From Nocardia spumae (GTDB taxonomy: Bacteria > Actinomycetota > Actinomycetes > Mycobacteriales > Mycobacteriaceae), in assembly GCF_020733635.1 (NCBI RefSeq), contig NZ_JAJFZL010000001.1, positions 1,860,001-1,924,000 on the forward strand: 64,000 nt of DNA, given 5' to 3'. Under the pieces are notes generated by a model that made no database searches, was not told the origin of the DNA, and worked only from the letters and a program-made list of their open reading frames with translations. Of this stretch, positions 36,190 to 45,379 are shown piece after piece. A program made the position numbers and the translations under genes. Positions within the stretch are counted from its first letter, which is position 1. Each line of letters starts with the position of its first letter.

Positions 36190-37323
36190 GTGATGAAGAC
36201 CAAGGGTGCCCTCATACTCGGGCCCGGCCGCGATTGGGAGATCGCGGAATTCGACCTCGGTGATCCGATCGCCGGTGAAGTGCAGGTTCGCCTCGCGGCC
36301 GCCGGCCTGTGCCATTCCGATGACCATCTGCGTACCGGGGATCAGCCACCGCCGTTCTATCCGGTGCTCGGCGGACACGAAGGAGCAGGCATCGTCACAA
36401 AGGTTGGTGCGAATGTCACCGGGCTGCGTGAGGGCGACCACGTTGTACTCTCGTTCATCGCCGCGTGCGGCCGGTGTCGTGCCTGCGCACGGGGAAGACA
36501 ACACCTGTGCGACCGTGGGGCTTCGATCGGCACCGGCCGATCCATCGCCGACGGCACCTATCGGGCCGCCACCCGCAGCGGTCACCCGATCCATCCGATG
36601 ACGCTGCTCGGTGCGTTCGCTCCCTACGTCACCGTGCACCAGGACTCGGTGATCAAGATCGAAGACGACATCCCACTCGACCGTGCCGTCCTCGTTTCCT
36701 GCGGTGTCTGCACCGGGTGGGGATCCGCAGTCCATGCGGGCGGTACTCAGCCGGGCGATGCCGTGGTGGTTATCGGATGCGGTGGGATCGGCATGAACGC
36801 GATCCAAGGCGCCGCAATGGCGGGCGCGCGATTCGTCTTCGCGATCGACCCGGTCGCGTTCAAACGTGAGCAAGCTCTGAAATTCGGTGCGACACACGTC
36901 TTTTCCTCGCTCGATGAGGCGGCCTCGCATATCCAGGACCTGACCTGGGGTGCGCTGGCCGATGTCGTTGTCCTGGCCGTGGGCGTGCTCGAACCGGAGA
37001 TGATTCAGTCCGCTCTGTCTGTCACGGCAAAGGGTGGCACCGTCGCGGTCACGGCGGTGGGGCCGGCCGGTGTCGATGCCGCGGCGATGAGCCTGATCCA
37101 GCTCACCGCGCTGGAGAAGCGTGTCCAAGGCGTGATGTTCGGTGGCGCGAGCCCCCGCGCGCAGGTGCCCAAACTGCTGAACCTCTATCGCAACGGCGCC
37201 CTGAAGCTCGATGAGCTGGTCACGCGCACCTACCGGCTGGAGGACATCACCGTCGGTTACCGGGACATGCTCGAAGGCCGAAATATCCGGGGCATCATCG
37301 AATTCACCGATTCGGACTACTGA
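36190..37323 (+). CDS. NDMA-type zinc-dependent alcohol dehydrogenase
   Basis: 377 residues (GTG 36190; ATG 36193 has better spacing to the aagga site). Catalytic zinc ligands appear in GLCHSDDH and GGHEGAG, and the structural zinc cysteines in CGRCRACARGRQHLC (C-x2-C-x2-C-x7-C). The Rossmann motif is VIGCGGIGMNAIQGAAMAGA. The overall pattern resembles the NDMA-dependent group (Rxyl_3153/TIGR03989 type) that often keeps its nicotinamide bound and works with mycofactocin. It oxidises an alcohol to the aldehyde used by the preceding ALDH. Confidence 0.9.
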   Translation: MMKTKGALILGPGRDWEIAEFDLGDPIAGEVQVRLAAAGLCHSDDHLRTGDQPPPFYPVLGGHEGAGIVTKVGANVTGLREGDHVVLSFIAACGRCRACARGRQHLCDRGASIGTGRSIADGTYRAATRSGHPIHPMTLLGAFAPYVTVHQDSVIKIEDDIPLDRAVLVSCGVCTGWGSAVHAGGTQPGDAVVVIGCGGIGMNAIQGAAMAGARFVFAIDPVAFKREQALKFGATHVFSSLDEAASHIQDLTWGALADVVVLAVGVLEPEMIQSALSVTAKGGTVAVTAVGPAGVDAAAMSLIQLTALEKRVQGVMFGGASPRAQVPKLLNLYRNGALKLDELVTRTYRLEDITVGYRDMLEGRNIRGIIEFTDSDY

Positions 37324-37398
37324 TGTCCGGCGCCGCGTGCGAGCGAGCGCCCCAGCGATGCGCGCCGGGCGCGTCGCCGATACCGAGAAGGGTTGAAA

Positions 37399-38556
37399 GT
37401 GAAGAATTCCAAGCAAGGTCCACTGTCCGGGATCACCGTGCTCGAACTCGGCGGCATCGGCCCCGGACCGTTCGCGGCAATGGTGCTGGCCGATATGGGT
37501 GCCACGGTCATTCGCGTGGTGCGCGATCGAGGGTGGAGCAGGCACCCCGTGCTGAACCGCGGCCGGATATCGGTCGAGATCGACCTCAAGAATCCGGACG
37601 GGGTCGCCGCGGTCGGTCGTATCGCCGAGCACTGTGACGTGATCATCGAGGGATTCCGTCCCGGAGTGGCGGAACGACTCGGGCTCGGTCCGGACGATCT
37701 TCTCGCGATCAATCCGCGCCTGGTGTACGGGCGAATGACGGGCTGGGGTCAGGACGGGCCGTGGGCGTGGGCACCCGGTCACGACATCAACTATTTATCG
37801 CTCACCGGTGGTCTGCACGCGATCGGCCCGAAGGACGGCGACCCGGTGCCGCCGCTGAACCTGGTGTCCGACTTCGGTGGTGGCGGAATGCTTTTGGCCT
37901 ACGGCGTCGCCTGCGCCTTGATCAGTGCGGGCGTGACCGGTAAGGGGCAGGTGGTGGACGCCGCGATGGTGGACGGCACCTCGGTGTTGCTGGCGATGAC
38001 CCATGGCTTCATGGCCGACGGCAGCTGGTGCGACGAGCGTGAATCGAACATGCTCGACGGTGCCGCACCCTTCTACCGCACGTACCGGTGCGCGGACGGC
38101 AAGCATATGGCCGTCGGATGCGTGGAGCCGCAGTTCTACCGCGAGCTGTTGCGGGTTCTCGATCTCGCCGGCGAACCGTTGTTCGACGCACAGCACGACA
38201 AGGAGCTGTGGTTCGAACAGGGCGAACGCATCGCGACCGTGTTCGCCACGAAGCCCCGTGGTGAGTGGGAGGTGATCTTCGCGGATACGCAAGCCTGTAC
38301 GACGCCGGTACTTTCGTTGCGCGAAGCCGCACAGCATCCACATATGACGGCGCGCGGGACCCTCGCCGTGCACGACGGAATCGTTCAGCCGATGCCCGCT
38401 CCGCGTTTCAGCGAGACCCCGCCCGCGGCTCCGGCCCCCCAGTCCGGGGAACTCGCCGATATTGTCGCGACGTTGCGCGACATCGGATTGGCCGGTGATG
38501 AGGTCGCTTCGTTCTTCGCCGACGGTGTGCTCTGCGCACCCCCGGCAGCTCGATAG
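37399..38556 (+). CDS. CaiB/BaiF CoA-transferase, alpha-methylacyl-CoA racemase type
   Basis: 385 residues from GTG 37399 (ribosome site gagaagg; TTG 37393 also possible). The N-terminus (LSGITVLELGGIGPGPFAAM) and the motifs APGHDINYLSLTGGLHAIG and LVSDFGGGGMLLAYG match alpha-methylacyl-CoA racemase (Mcr/AMACR), including the histidine and aspartate thought to be catalytic. It would interconvert 2R- and 2S-methyl acyl-CoAs, a step needed to degrade branched isoprenoid or sterol side chains. Last gene of the site A operon, followed by a strong terminator. Confidence 0.88.
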   Translation: MKNSKQGPLSGITVLELGGIGPGPFAAMVLADMGATVIRVVRDRGWSRHPVLNRGRISVEIDLKNPDGVAAVGRIAEHCDVIIEGFRPGVAERLGLGPDDLLAINPRLVYGRMTGWGQDGPWAWAPGHDINYLSLTGGLHAIGPKDGDPVPPLNLVSDFGGGGMLLAYGVACALISAGVTGKGQVVDAAMVDGTSVLLAMTHGFMADGSWCDERESNMLDGAAPFYRTYRCADGKHMAVGCVEPQFYRELLRVLDLAGEPLFDAQHDKELWFEQGERIATVFATKPRGEWEVIFADTQACTTPVLSLREAAQHPHMTARGTLAVHDGIVQPMPAPRFSETPPAAPAPQSGELADIVATLRDIGLAGDEVASFFADGVLCAPPAAR

Positions 38557-38568
38557 ATTGTGACGAAG

Positions 38569-38601
38569 AAGTCCGCTCCGGCCATCGGCCGGAGCGGACT
38601 T
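38569..38601. terminator. Bidirectional intrinsic terminator
   Basis: A perfect 15-bp GC-rich stem with a 3-nt loop (38569-38583 pairs with 38587-38601, loop atc) is followed by TTCTT on the plus strand and by a similar T-rich stretch on the minus strand. It sits between the ends of the convergent racemase and lipase genes and would stop transcription from both sides. Confidence 0.85.
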
Positions 38602-38629
38602 TCTTGTGGAAGGGGGGCGACGACGTTGG

Positions 38630-39565
38630 TCAGACCGGCGGTGCGACGAAGTCGCATGGCGGTGTGGCGCTGGTGCTGGGGTCGAGGGCATTCAATACCA
38701 GCCGCAGCGAGATTTCGTCGTAGATCGCTCCGGTGTGCGTGGTGCCTGACTTGGGGCATACGTCCTGGGTGACGACGTTGGTCACGTTCGGTGCCGGTGG
38801 CAGTTGCGCCTCGGGCACGGTGATGACGAGGTCGCTGCGGGAGATGATTGTCGTGTAGTGCACCTGAGGCCGGGTCATACCGCCCTCTCCGATCTCCTGC
38901 ACGAACTTCGATCCCGCGGTCCCGTCGCGTCCGGCCGGCACGTACACGGCCTGCAGGAATCGCAAGAACGGCACATCGCTCACCAGCGGGGCCAGATGGT
39001 AGACATCGATGCCGTTGGTGGCCGGTTCGAGTCCGATCATGGCGTGCACTTTGTCGGCGCCGCCGAGTTTGTTGATGTAGTAGAGCGGCACGATGCCGCC
39101 TTCGGAGTGTCCGACGATGTCGACCTTGTCGGCGCTGGTCGCCGCGAGCACCTGGTCGACGAAGACGGCCAGTTGACCCGCACCGCCGCGCATATTTCCG
39201 CTGCCCTGTATCGGAGAGTCCTGGGCACCACCGTAATTCAGGCCGAACACGCAATAGCCCGCCGCCTTCATTCGCGGCGAGAACATCGACCAATTGGCGT
39301 AAGCGTTGCTGAGCGCCCCGTGCATCAAAATCACCGGGTGCGGATGAGCGGCGTCCGGTCGGCAGGACCAATCATTCATACCTTCGGCAAACACCTCCGG
39401 GTGCTGATGTGAGTACACCAGTGCCTCGGGCCAGCTGTGCTGGACAGGACCAGCCGGTGGCGTCGACTCGATCGGCGCGGCCAGACAGGCGCCCGGGCCG
39501 ATCGAGAAAATGGCTGCCGCCAGGCCCGCCGCGGTCGCGACGGCGAACCGAACCATGCTGTTCAT
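38630..39565 (-). CDS. Secreted lipase/esterase (alpha/beta hydrolase)
   Basis: 311 residues from ATG 39565 (ribosome site GAGGAG). A signal peptide (VATAAGLAAAIFSIGPGACLA) directs export. Mature features are ILMHGALSNAYANW, the nucleophile motif GHSEGG, and paired cysteines. It resembles actinobacterial secreted triacylglycerol lipases (LipA/EstA type). It could release fatty acids or sterols from esters outside the cell. A membrane protein gene lies upstream on the same strand with 62 bp between them, so the two may be co-transcribed. Confidence 0.88.
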   Translation of the reverse strand: MNSMVRFAVATAAGLAAAIFSIGPGACLAAPIESTPPAGPVQHSWPEALVYSHQHPEVFAEGMNDWSCRPDAAHPHPVILMHGALSNAYANWSMFSPRMKAAGYCVFGLNYGGAQDSPIQGSGNMRGGAGQLAVFVDQVLAATSADKVDIVGHSEGGIVPLYYINKLGGADKVHAMIGLEPATNGIDVYHLAPLVSDVPFLRFLQAVYVPAGRDGTAGSKFVQEIGEGGMTRPQVHYTTIISRSDLVITVPEAQLPPAPNVTNVVTQDVCPKSGTTHTGAIYDEISLRLVLNALDPSTSATPPCDFVAPPV

Positions 39566-39627
39566 AGTCGTACTCCTCGTGGTGGGGTTCGGTCCGGCCC
39601 GGTATCGGCCGCCCGATTCATGGCAGG

Positions 39628-40683
39628 TCAATCGTCGGCACCGACCCTGGGCTCGGCGGTGACCGGCGCGGCGACGTTCGTCGAATTGCCGCCGTTGCGC
39701 ATTCGCAGGACGCCGCTCACGACCAGTGCGATGCCGATGATCAACAGCGCCAGGGGAATCCACAGCTCGAGCATGCTCAGTGTGCGGGCATGGCTCGTGG
39801 CGGTGTCGACCAAGTCGGCGACGCTGGCATCGGTCAGTGCTGCGTTGATGTCCAGTACCGGGAGCAGTGAGACGTGCCGGTCGCCGATGTCGATGGTGGC
39901 CAGGATCTGTTCGGACAGATTCGAATTCAGCGGAACACCCAGTGTCTTGTCGGCGAGTAGTTGAGCCTTGGTGGTAGCGGTGTAGACGAGCGGGACCATG
40001 TCCGGGAGACCGGGGAGCGCGGCGGTGACGGCCTGCTGGTCCGGTCCGTTCAGCAACGGCAGGACCTGGGTGACGAGTGATTTGGGCAGGGCTTTGGGCA
40101 GGGTTGCCAGCGTATTCGGATTCTCGACCGGGCCGGTGGCATTCACGCCGTAGTTGTAGGTGTCGCGGCCGGACACGGTGCCGGTTCCGGTGTAGGTCAG
40201 CGGGAATGTCTTCCGGGTGGTGGTGTCGTAGATGGTGTAATCGGCGGCGTCCGGGTGCAGCGGGAGGGTGAAGACGATGCCCGAGGTCGATTCGATGCCG
40301 GTGTTGCCGGGTTGTTCGGTGGCCTGCATGGTCGTGCGGTCGATGGCGAAGGTGTGCCTGTCCGGTGCGGCCGGCGCGCCGGGAACATTGAGGGTGACAT
40401 CGTAATTCGTGGTGGCGATGTCGCCGCTGGTGCCGGTGACCCGGACATGACGGTCGATGGTGATCGGCACGTCCTTGGCGAGGGCGTGGGCGGTGTCGTT
40501 GGCGGCCAACGCTTTCGAGTTCAGTACAGTGGCGGTGCCGGCATAGTGGGCGGTGGTGTCGGTGTCGCCGGGCAGCTTGGTCAGCGCGGGTGCCGCGGCG
40601 AACCGGGTGACCGCGGCCGACGCGATCAGCACGATGCCCAATACGGCCAGCACGATCGACGATCTACGGAGTCGGTAACGCAT
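39628..40683 (-). CDS. DUF3068 (PorA-like) membrane protein
   Basis: 351 residues from ATG 40683 with ribosome site gaggagaag. It has an N-terminal helix (SSIVLAVLGIVLIASAAVTR), a long extracytoplasmic domain (YAGTATVLNS, DRTTMQATEQPG) and a second helix near the C-terminus (LWIPLALLIIGIALVVSGVL). This is the DUF3068 layout common in mycolata, sometimes named porin PorA family. Function is unproven. It leads a two-gene unit with the lipase. Confidence 0.8.
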   Translation of the reverse strand: MRYRLRRSSIVLAVLGIVLIASAAVTRFAAAPALTKLPGDTDTTAHYAGTATVLNSKALAANDTAHALAKDVPITIDRHVRVTGTSGDIATTNYDVTLNVPGAPAAPDRHTFAIDRTTMQATEQPGNTGIESTSGIVFTLPLHPDAADYTIYDTTTRKTFPLTYTGTGTVSGRDTYNYGVNATGPVENPNTLATLPKALPKSLVTQVLPLLNGPDQQAVTAALPGLPDMVPLVYTATTKAQLLADKTLGVPLNSNLSEQILATIDIGDRHVSLLPVLDINAALTDASVADLVDTATSHARTLSMLELWIPLALLIIGIALVVSGVLRMRNGGNSTNVAAPVTAEPRVGADD

Positions 40684-40996
40684 TCTTCTCCTCGGGGATT
40701 TCTGGTGAACCTCGATCGACCGGTGGTCCGTATCGAGCCGGCGGGCGATGATCGGCGATGGCCACCGTGTTGTGGCACCGATTCCGGATCCCGCTTCCGC
40801 GATCATGCGGGGTGACCGCTGTCACAGCAACCAGCGATGGAACAGGAGCCGCCAACTCTGTGTGGGCGCACAATCAGCCGGTCCGCGATTGGGTCCACGC
40901 ACACTTCCTGGACCAGTGTGGCCGGACTTCCGTGAACGATTGGTTCCTTCACGATGTATTGAGTACCTGGAGTGTTTAGCTATAACGTGATTTCTA

Positions 40997-41012
40997 GTTA
41001 GTAGTTGTTGAC
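40997..41012. promoter_or_regulatory. Operator site E (weak): GTTAG-TAGTTG-TTGAC
   Basis: A degenerate copy of the GTTAA-N6-TTGAC dyad lies 20 bp upstream of the PucR-like gene at 41032, in the 348-bp gap 40684-41031. The right half is perfect and the left has one change. The gap holds nothing else I can support. If real it would put this regulator under the same control as the catabolic operons. Confidence 0.4.
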
Positions 41013-41031
41013 CTATGTAGCGAAGGTGGTG

Positions 41032-42312
41032 ATGCCGGTGCGGCACGGCGATATCGCTGCCACACCCGCTCGGCAACTCGTCGGCCACGAGGGGAGCGCC
41101 GCTGCTCCGGCTGTCGCCCCGACCGGAGCGGGCGCAGCGGAATGCACGACGCCCGCGGTACTTCGCGCTGCGGCTCGGGCGCTGCTGGGAAATACCGCTG
41201 AGCTTGCTGTGGACGCCTGTGCCCACCTGCGATCGGAGCCCGCGCGCTACGGGTTGTCGGTCATCGCGCTGACCGATCTACTGGCGGCAGTGCACATCGG
41301 CGTCGAGGCGTGTGCGCGATCGCTCGCCGAGCCCGAGCGCCTGGCCGACTCCGGCGCGTTCGCCTGGAATGTCGGTGCCGGGTGCGCTGAAAGTTGTGTT
41401 CCCGCAGAAGGATTGATACGCGCATATCGCGCCGTGGCCGCGGTGTTCTGGGATCGGCTCGTGGACGCCCTGCCCACCGACGATCTGCCTCGAGGTCGGG
41501 AGATGGCGCGTTGCGCCAACGACTTCTGGCGCCACGTCGATCGAGACATCGGTTTGCTGGTCGAGTCGTATCGACGGACAGCTACGGTGCACCGGGCTCG
41601 CCACGTGCAGCCACTACTGCGTCTGCTGTTGCGCGGCAATGTCGAGGGGCTCGATGTGTCCGCTGCCGCGATCGGGCTGGACGCGCCGATCCGGGGGCGC
41701 TACGCCGTAGCGAGTCTGCGGATGGTTCCGGTCTCGGCGTTGGTGGCACGGGAACAGATCGACGATCTGACTGTCTTTCGGACCGTGAATCATGACGGTG
41801 GAGTGACTGTCGTCGCCTTACTGGGCGAACGGACACTTGCGCACTTCGGTGCGGTCATCGCGCGCGCTCATCCAGGTGTCAGCGGCGGTATCGGCCCGGT
41901 CGTCGGTGGTCTGTCGGAGCTCGGGCGGGCGCGTGAACTGGCCGACCTCGCGCTCGAGTCGGTCGCCGATCGAACCGAGGTAGTCGTGCTGGCGGACCGG
42001 ATGTGCCTCGCGTTGTTGCTGGCCCGCCGCGATCTCGCCACCGAACATGTGGCATGCGTCTTCGGTCGAGTGGTCGAGTTGGACGGCGGGGACCGCAAGT
42101 CGCTGCTCGACACATTCGGCACGTGGGTATCCTGCGGTGGTTCAGCGGTGCGGGCGGCGGAAGTGCTGTTCTGCCACCCGAATACGGTCTCGAATCGGTT
42201 GCGCCGGTTGGAGAGATTGACCGGCAAGCATCTGGACCGGCCGCGAGATCTTGCTGAACTCGTTCTCGCCCTGGACGCCTATCTGTTGCTCGCCAGGGAT
42301 GATCACCGATAG
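41032..42312 (+). CDS. PucR/CdaR-like transcriptional regulator
   Basis: About 426 residues from ATG 41032 (gaagg site 7 bp before; GTG 41029 also possible). N-terminal RsbRD-like helical domain, a middle GGDEF-like domain, and a C-terminal HTH_30 helix-turn-helix (VLFCHPNTVSNRLRRLERLT). Same architecture as the mce-linked regulator at 18299 but clearly divergent. Its 3' end overlaps the tandem-TetR gene by 10 bp tail-to-tail. Likely an activator for the surrounding catabolic genes; the target is not shown by the sequence. Confidence 0.8.
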   Translation: MPVRHGDIAATPARQLVGHEGSAAAPAVAPTGAGAAECTTPAVLRAAARALLGNTAELAVDACAHLRSEPARYGLSVIALTDLLAAVHIGVEACARSLAEPERLADSGAFAWNVGAGCAESCVPAEGLIRAYRAVAAVFWDRLVDALPTDDLPRGREMARCANDFWRHVDRDIGLLVESYRRTATVHRARHVQPLLRLLLRGNVEGLDVSAAAIGLDAPIRGRYAVASLRMVPVSALVAREQIDDLTVFRTVNHDGGVTVVALLGERTLAHFGAVIARAHPGVSGGIGPVVGGLSELGRARELADLALESVADRTEVVVLADRMCLALLLARRDLATEHVACVFGRVVELDGGDRKSLLDTFGTWVSCGGSAVRAAEVLFCHPNTVSNRLRRLERLTGKHLDRPRDLAELVLALDAYLLLARDDHR

Positions 42313-43514
42313 TGCAGGACGGCGTGGCCCAATTGGTACAGGTCGTCATCGAGGTGCGGGCGCCGACCGAGGCTGCGGGATCGGACCGATTCCGATACCA
42401 GTCCGACGAGCGCGACGACCAGGACGTTCGATTCCGGTGCGGAAAGGTCAGGGCGGCAACTCGAAAGACAGTGCGTCCACTCCTCGGTGAACAACTTCAT
42501 CGTCTTCCGGCGCTGGAGCAGCGCCTCGGGGCCGAGATAGTGTGCCTCGGTCGTGCGGACCGCGATGAGGTCGTCGATTGCCACGGCCAGGGATGTGTAT
42601 GAGCGCAGTAGTTTGTCCAACGCCTCCTCGGCCGAGGAAGCGTCGGCCAACGCGTCGCCCATGGCGCTGACGATGCGATCCCCGGAACGCAGGATCGCGG
42701 TTTCCAGAATGTCTTCCTTGTTCTTGAAATGGCGGTACGGTGCGGCCGCGGTGATTCCCACGGCCTCGGCGATCTCTGCCATGGAGACTCCGCGGAACCC
42801 GCGCTCGCGAAACAGCGAGATCGCGGTTTGCAGAATCAGTTCCCGGCGTGAAGCGCGCTCCCAGGTTCCACGCGAGGTCGGGTTGTCGGTGCTGGGCGGG
42901 GTCGATCGCATCCGGGCCGACAACATGCCGGTGACCATCTTGCATACGAGCTCGATGAGTCTGGGCCGTGTTACCGGGACCTTCGCGCGGTCGGCGCCGA
43001 TCAGCAGGCCGCTGCCGGCGCGCACGTAGAGCCCGGCGTCCTGCGGGTCGATGTGGGGGTATGCGGCGACGATGACCGGCACCCACGCATCGCGCAACGC
43101 GACGAAGCGTTCCTCGATCTGCGCGAGCCGATCCGGCCCCAGGTGCCACAGGTGCCGGATGCAGACGGTCAGTTCCGCGGTTCTGTCGAGTGCGTATTCG
43201 ACAACGGCGTGAGTGAGCCGATCCTGCTCCGGCGGGCCGGATTCGGTCATTGCCTGGTCGGTGGTGGTTCGGAGGCCGTCGAGAAAGTCGAGGCCGATCT
43301 GCGCGAGGATCGCTTCTTTTCCGGAGAAATGCCGGTAGAGCGCGGGGCCGCTGATGCCGAGGTCCGCGCCCAGGTCGTCGATGCTGACGCCGGTGTAGCC
43401 GCGTTCCTGGAACAGCCTCGCCGAGCGCAGGAGGATTTCCTCCCGTCGCTGTGCGCTGGTCTTGCGTACGCGGCCGGGGCGCGCCGCGGCTGTGCCGGTA
43501 CGGGGCGGGCTCAT
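42303..43514 (-). CDS. Tandem double-TetR repressor, Mce3R-like
   Basis: 403 residues with two complete TetR units: HTH one SIDDLGADLGISGPALYRHF (about residues 45-64) and HTH two SMAEIAEAVGITAAAPYRHF (about 243-262), each followed by a helical ligand domain. This rare double architecture and length match Mce3R of M. tuberculosis, reported to repress lipid genes including fadE17, fadE18 and echA13. Here the gene is divergent from an enoyl-CoA hydratase operon, with the dyad GTTAA-N6-TTGAC between them. It is the best candidate to bind all copies of that dyad. A single chain with two DNA-binding domains could bind one dyad alone. Confidence 0.88.
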   Translation of the reverse strand: MSPPRTGTAAARPGRVRKTSAQRREEILLRSARLFQERGYTGVSIDDLGADLGISGPALYRHFSGKEAILAQIGLDFLDGLRTTTDQAMTESGPPEQDRLTHAVVEYALDRTAELTVCIRHLWHLGPDRLAQIEERFVALRDAWVPVIVAAYPHIDPQDAGLYVRAGSGLLIGADRAKVPVTRPRLIELVCKMVTGMLSARMRSTPPSTDNPTSRGTWERASRRELILQTAISLFRERGFRGVSMAEIAEAVGITAAAPYRHFKNKEDILETAILRSGDRIVSAMGDALADASSAEEALDKLLRSYTSLAVAIDDLIAVRTTEAHYLGPEALLQRRKTMKLFTEEWTHCLSSCRPDLSAPESNVLVVALVGLVSESVRSRSLGRRPHLDDDLYQLGHAVLHYR

Positions 43515-43596
43515 CTACCGACTCTCCTTTGATAACGACCCTTCATGTAGGAGTCTAGCTGCCATCGACTCGAAGCATGCCGAACGACCACCGTTA

Positions 43597-43637
43597 GTTA
43601 ACGACTATTGACTTCTCGCCGGGGGTGGTCTTAATGT
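43597..43637 (+). promoter_or_regulatory. Operator site B within a promoter for the echA operon
   Basis: The dyad GTTAA-CGACTA-TTGAC (43597-43612) overlaps a -35 box TTGACT (43608-43613). Eighteen bases later comes TAATGT (43632-43637), a TANNNT -10. The expected start of transcription falls at or within a base or two of the ATG at 43645, and no ribosome site precedes that ATG, so the mRNA is probably leaderless. A repressor on the dyad would block the -35 directly. Confidence 0.6.
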
Positions 43638-43644
43638 CCTCGCT

Positions 43645-44427
43645 ATGCCAGCGATCACATATTCGGTAGCGGATCGTGTTGCGACCATTACCTTGAACCG
43701 ACCTGCTGCCAGAAACGCCTTCACGCTCGACATGGTTGATGCGTGGGCGGGTTACGTCGAGACCGCGCGGACCGATCCGGGTGTCGGCGCGCTGGTTCTC
43801 ACTGGCGAAGGCGAGGCGTTCTGTGCCGGGGGCGATCTGGGGCTCATCGCGGATATGGACACATCGCCGTTGATCGGTAAACAAGTACTCACCGATCACA
43901 TCCATCGCGTTGCCTACGCGATGGAGGCCATGGACAAGCCGACCATCGCGGCGATCAACGGCGTCGCTGTCGGAGCGGGCATGGATATGGCACTCATGTG
44001 CGATATGCGATTCATGGCGCGCGGTGCGCGGATGAGTGAGGGGTATATCCGGCTGGGTCTGGTGCCCGGAGATGGCGGTGCCTATTATCTGCCGCGCATC
44101 GTTGGTGTGGCGAAAGCCTTGGAACTATTGCTGACCGGCGATTCCATCGACGCGGACGAGGCGCTGCGGATCGGGTTGGTCAGCAGAGTCACCGACGACG
44201 ACGCCGTGCTGACGGAGGCACATGCCTTTGCCGCGCGCCTCGCCGCCGGGCCGCCCCTGGCCACTCGGATGATAAAGCGCAGCGTGTACCGGGGCCTGTC
44301 CAACGACTTACGGACCAGCCTGGATCTGATCTCTTCCCACATGGGCCTCGTCGCCACCAGCGATGACGCCCGCGAGGCGCTGGCAGCCATGCGCGACGAG
44401 CGCACCCCCCACTTTCACGGCCACTAG
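43645..44427 (+). CDS. Enoyl-CoA hydratase (EchA13-like context)
   Basis: 260 residues of the crotonase family: ATITLNRPAARNAF, oxyanion hole FCAGGDLG, INGVAVGAGMDMALMCD, and catalytic Glu132 in RMSEGYIRLGLVPGDGG; the second acid is Asp143 instead of the usual Glu144. It hydrates a trans-2-enoyl-CoA. First gene of the site B operon (43645-48094), divergent from the Mce3R-like repressor, just as echA13 belongs to the Mce3R regulon in M. tuberculosis. Confidence 0.92.
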   Translation: MPAITYSVADRVATITLNRPAARNAFTLDMVDAWAGYVETARTDPGVGALVLTGEGEAFCAGGDLGLIADMDTSPLIGKQVLTDHIHRVAYAMEAMDKPTIAAINGVAVGAGMDMALMCDMRFMARGARMSEGYIRLGLVPGDGGAYYLPRIVGVAKALELLLTGDSIDADEALRIGLVSRVTDDDAVLTEAHAFAARLAAGPPLATRMIKRSVYRGLSNDLRTSLDLISSHMGLVATSDDAREALAAMRDERTPHFHGH

Positions 44428-44457
44428 GTCGGTAACGGATACGAAAAGGACGAAAAA

Positions 44458-45366
44458 ATGAGTGGAATCAACGACGGCCGGGTTGTCGTCATCACCGGCG
44501 CCGGACGGGGCATCGGCCGCGAATACGCGCTCGAGTTCGCCCGCGAGGGCGCGAAGATCGTCGTCAACGACCTCGGCGCCGAGCCGGACGGACGGGGTGC
44601 GTCACGCGGGCCCGCCGACGAGGTGGTCGAGGAGATCAAGGCGCTCGGCGGCGAGGCCATCGCCAACGGCGACGACGTGTCCAGCGAAGAAGGCGCGCAG
44701 CGGCTCATCCGGACAGCCATCGACACATTCGGGGCCCTCGACGTGCTTGTGAACAATGCCGGCATTCTGCGTGACAGGATGATCGCCAGCATGAGTGTGC
44801 AGGACTGGGACGACGTGATCCGGGTGCATCTGCGCGGCACCTTCCTGCCGACCACATTCGCGGTCGATTACTGGCGGGCCGAATCCAAGGCCGGCCGTAC
44901 CCGCGATGCGCGCCTGATCAACACCAGCTCGTCGAGCGGGCTGTTCGGCAACGTCGGGCAGGCCAATTACGGTGCGGCGAAAGCAGGTATCGCCAATTTC
45001 ACCATCATCGCGTCGAAGGAACTCGCCCGCTACGGCGTGACCGCGAACGCGATCTACCCCGGCGCGGTCTCCCGGCTGACGGCGGGTGTCATCCCGGGCG
45101 CGGGCGACGGCCCGCACCCGATGGACGCGCACTACATCGCGCCGGTCGTGGCATGGCTGGGCAGCCCGGAGTCGCAGGAGGTGACCGGCCGGGTGATCGG
45201 GCTGCGTGGAAGCCGGATCACCGTGGCCGAAGGCTGGATCGACGGCCCGAGTATCGAACAGGACGCTCGTTGGGTCACGGCCGAACTCGGTCCGGTGATG
45301 AAGGATCTCGTAGCCAAGGCGAGGGCCAACGTCGATTTCACCGCGGGACAGTCGGCGCAGAAATAG
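44458..45366 (+). CDS. SDR 3-hydroxyacyl-CoA dehydrogenase (MFE2/Hsd4A-like)
   Basis: 302 residues of the short-chain dehydrogenase family with cofactor motif TGAGRGIGRE, the NNAGILRD segment, catalytic serine in NTSSSSG and YGAAK for the Tyr-Lys pair. The insert VVNDLGAEPDGRGAS and the long C-terminus are typical of the dehydrogenase half of peroxisomal multifunctional enzyme 2 (HSD17B4) and of Hsd4A. It oxidises a (3R)-hydroxyacyl-CoA. The MaoC hydratase half is encoded separately 13 bp downstream. Confidence 0.88.
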   Translation: MSGINDGRVVVITGAGRGIGREYALEFAREGAKIVVNDLGAEPDGRGASRGPADEVVEEIKALGGEAIANGDDVSSEEGAQRLIRTAIDTFGALDVLVNNAGILRDRMIASMSVQDWDDVIRVHLRGTFLPTTFAVDYWRAESKAGRTRDARLINTSSSSGLFGNVGQANYGAAKAGIANFTIIASKELARYGVTANAIYPGAVSRLTAGVIPGAGDGPHPMDAHYIAPVVAWLGSPESQEVTGRVIGLRGSRITVAEGWIDGPSIEQDARWVTAELGPVMKDLVAKARANVDFTAGQSAQK

Positions 45367-45379
45367 GAAGGGGCGCGAC

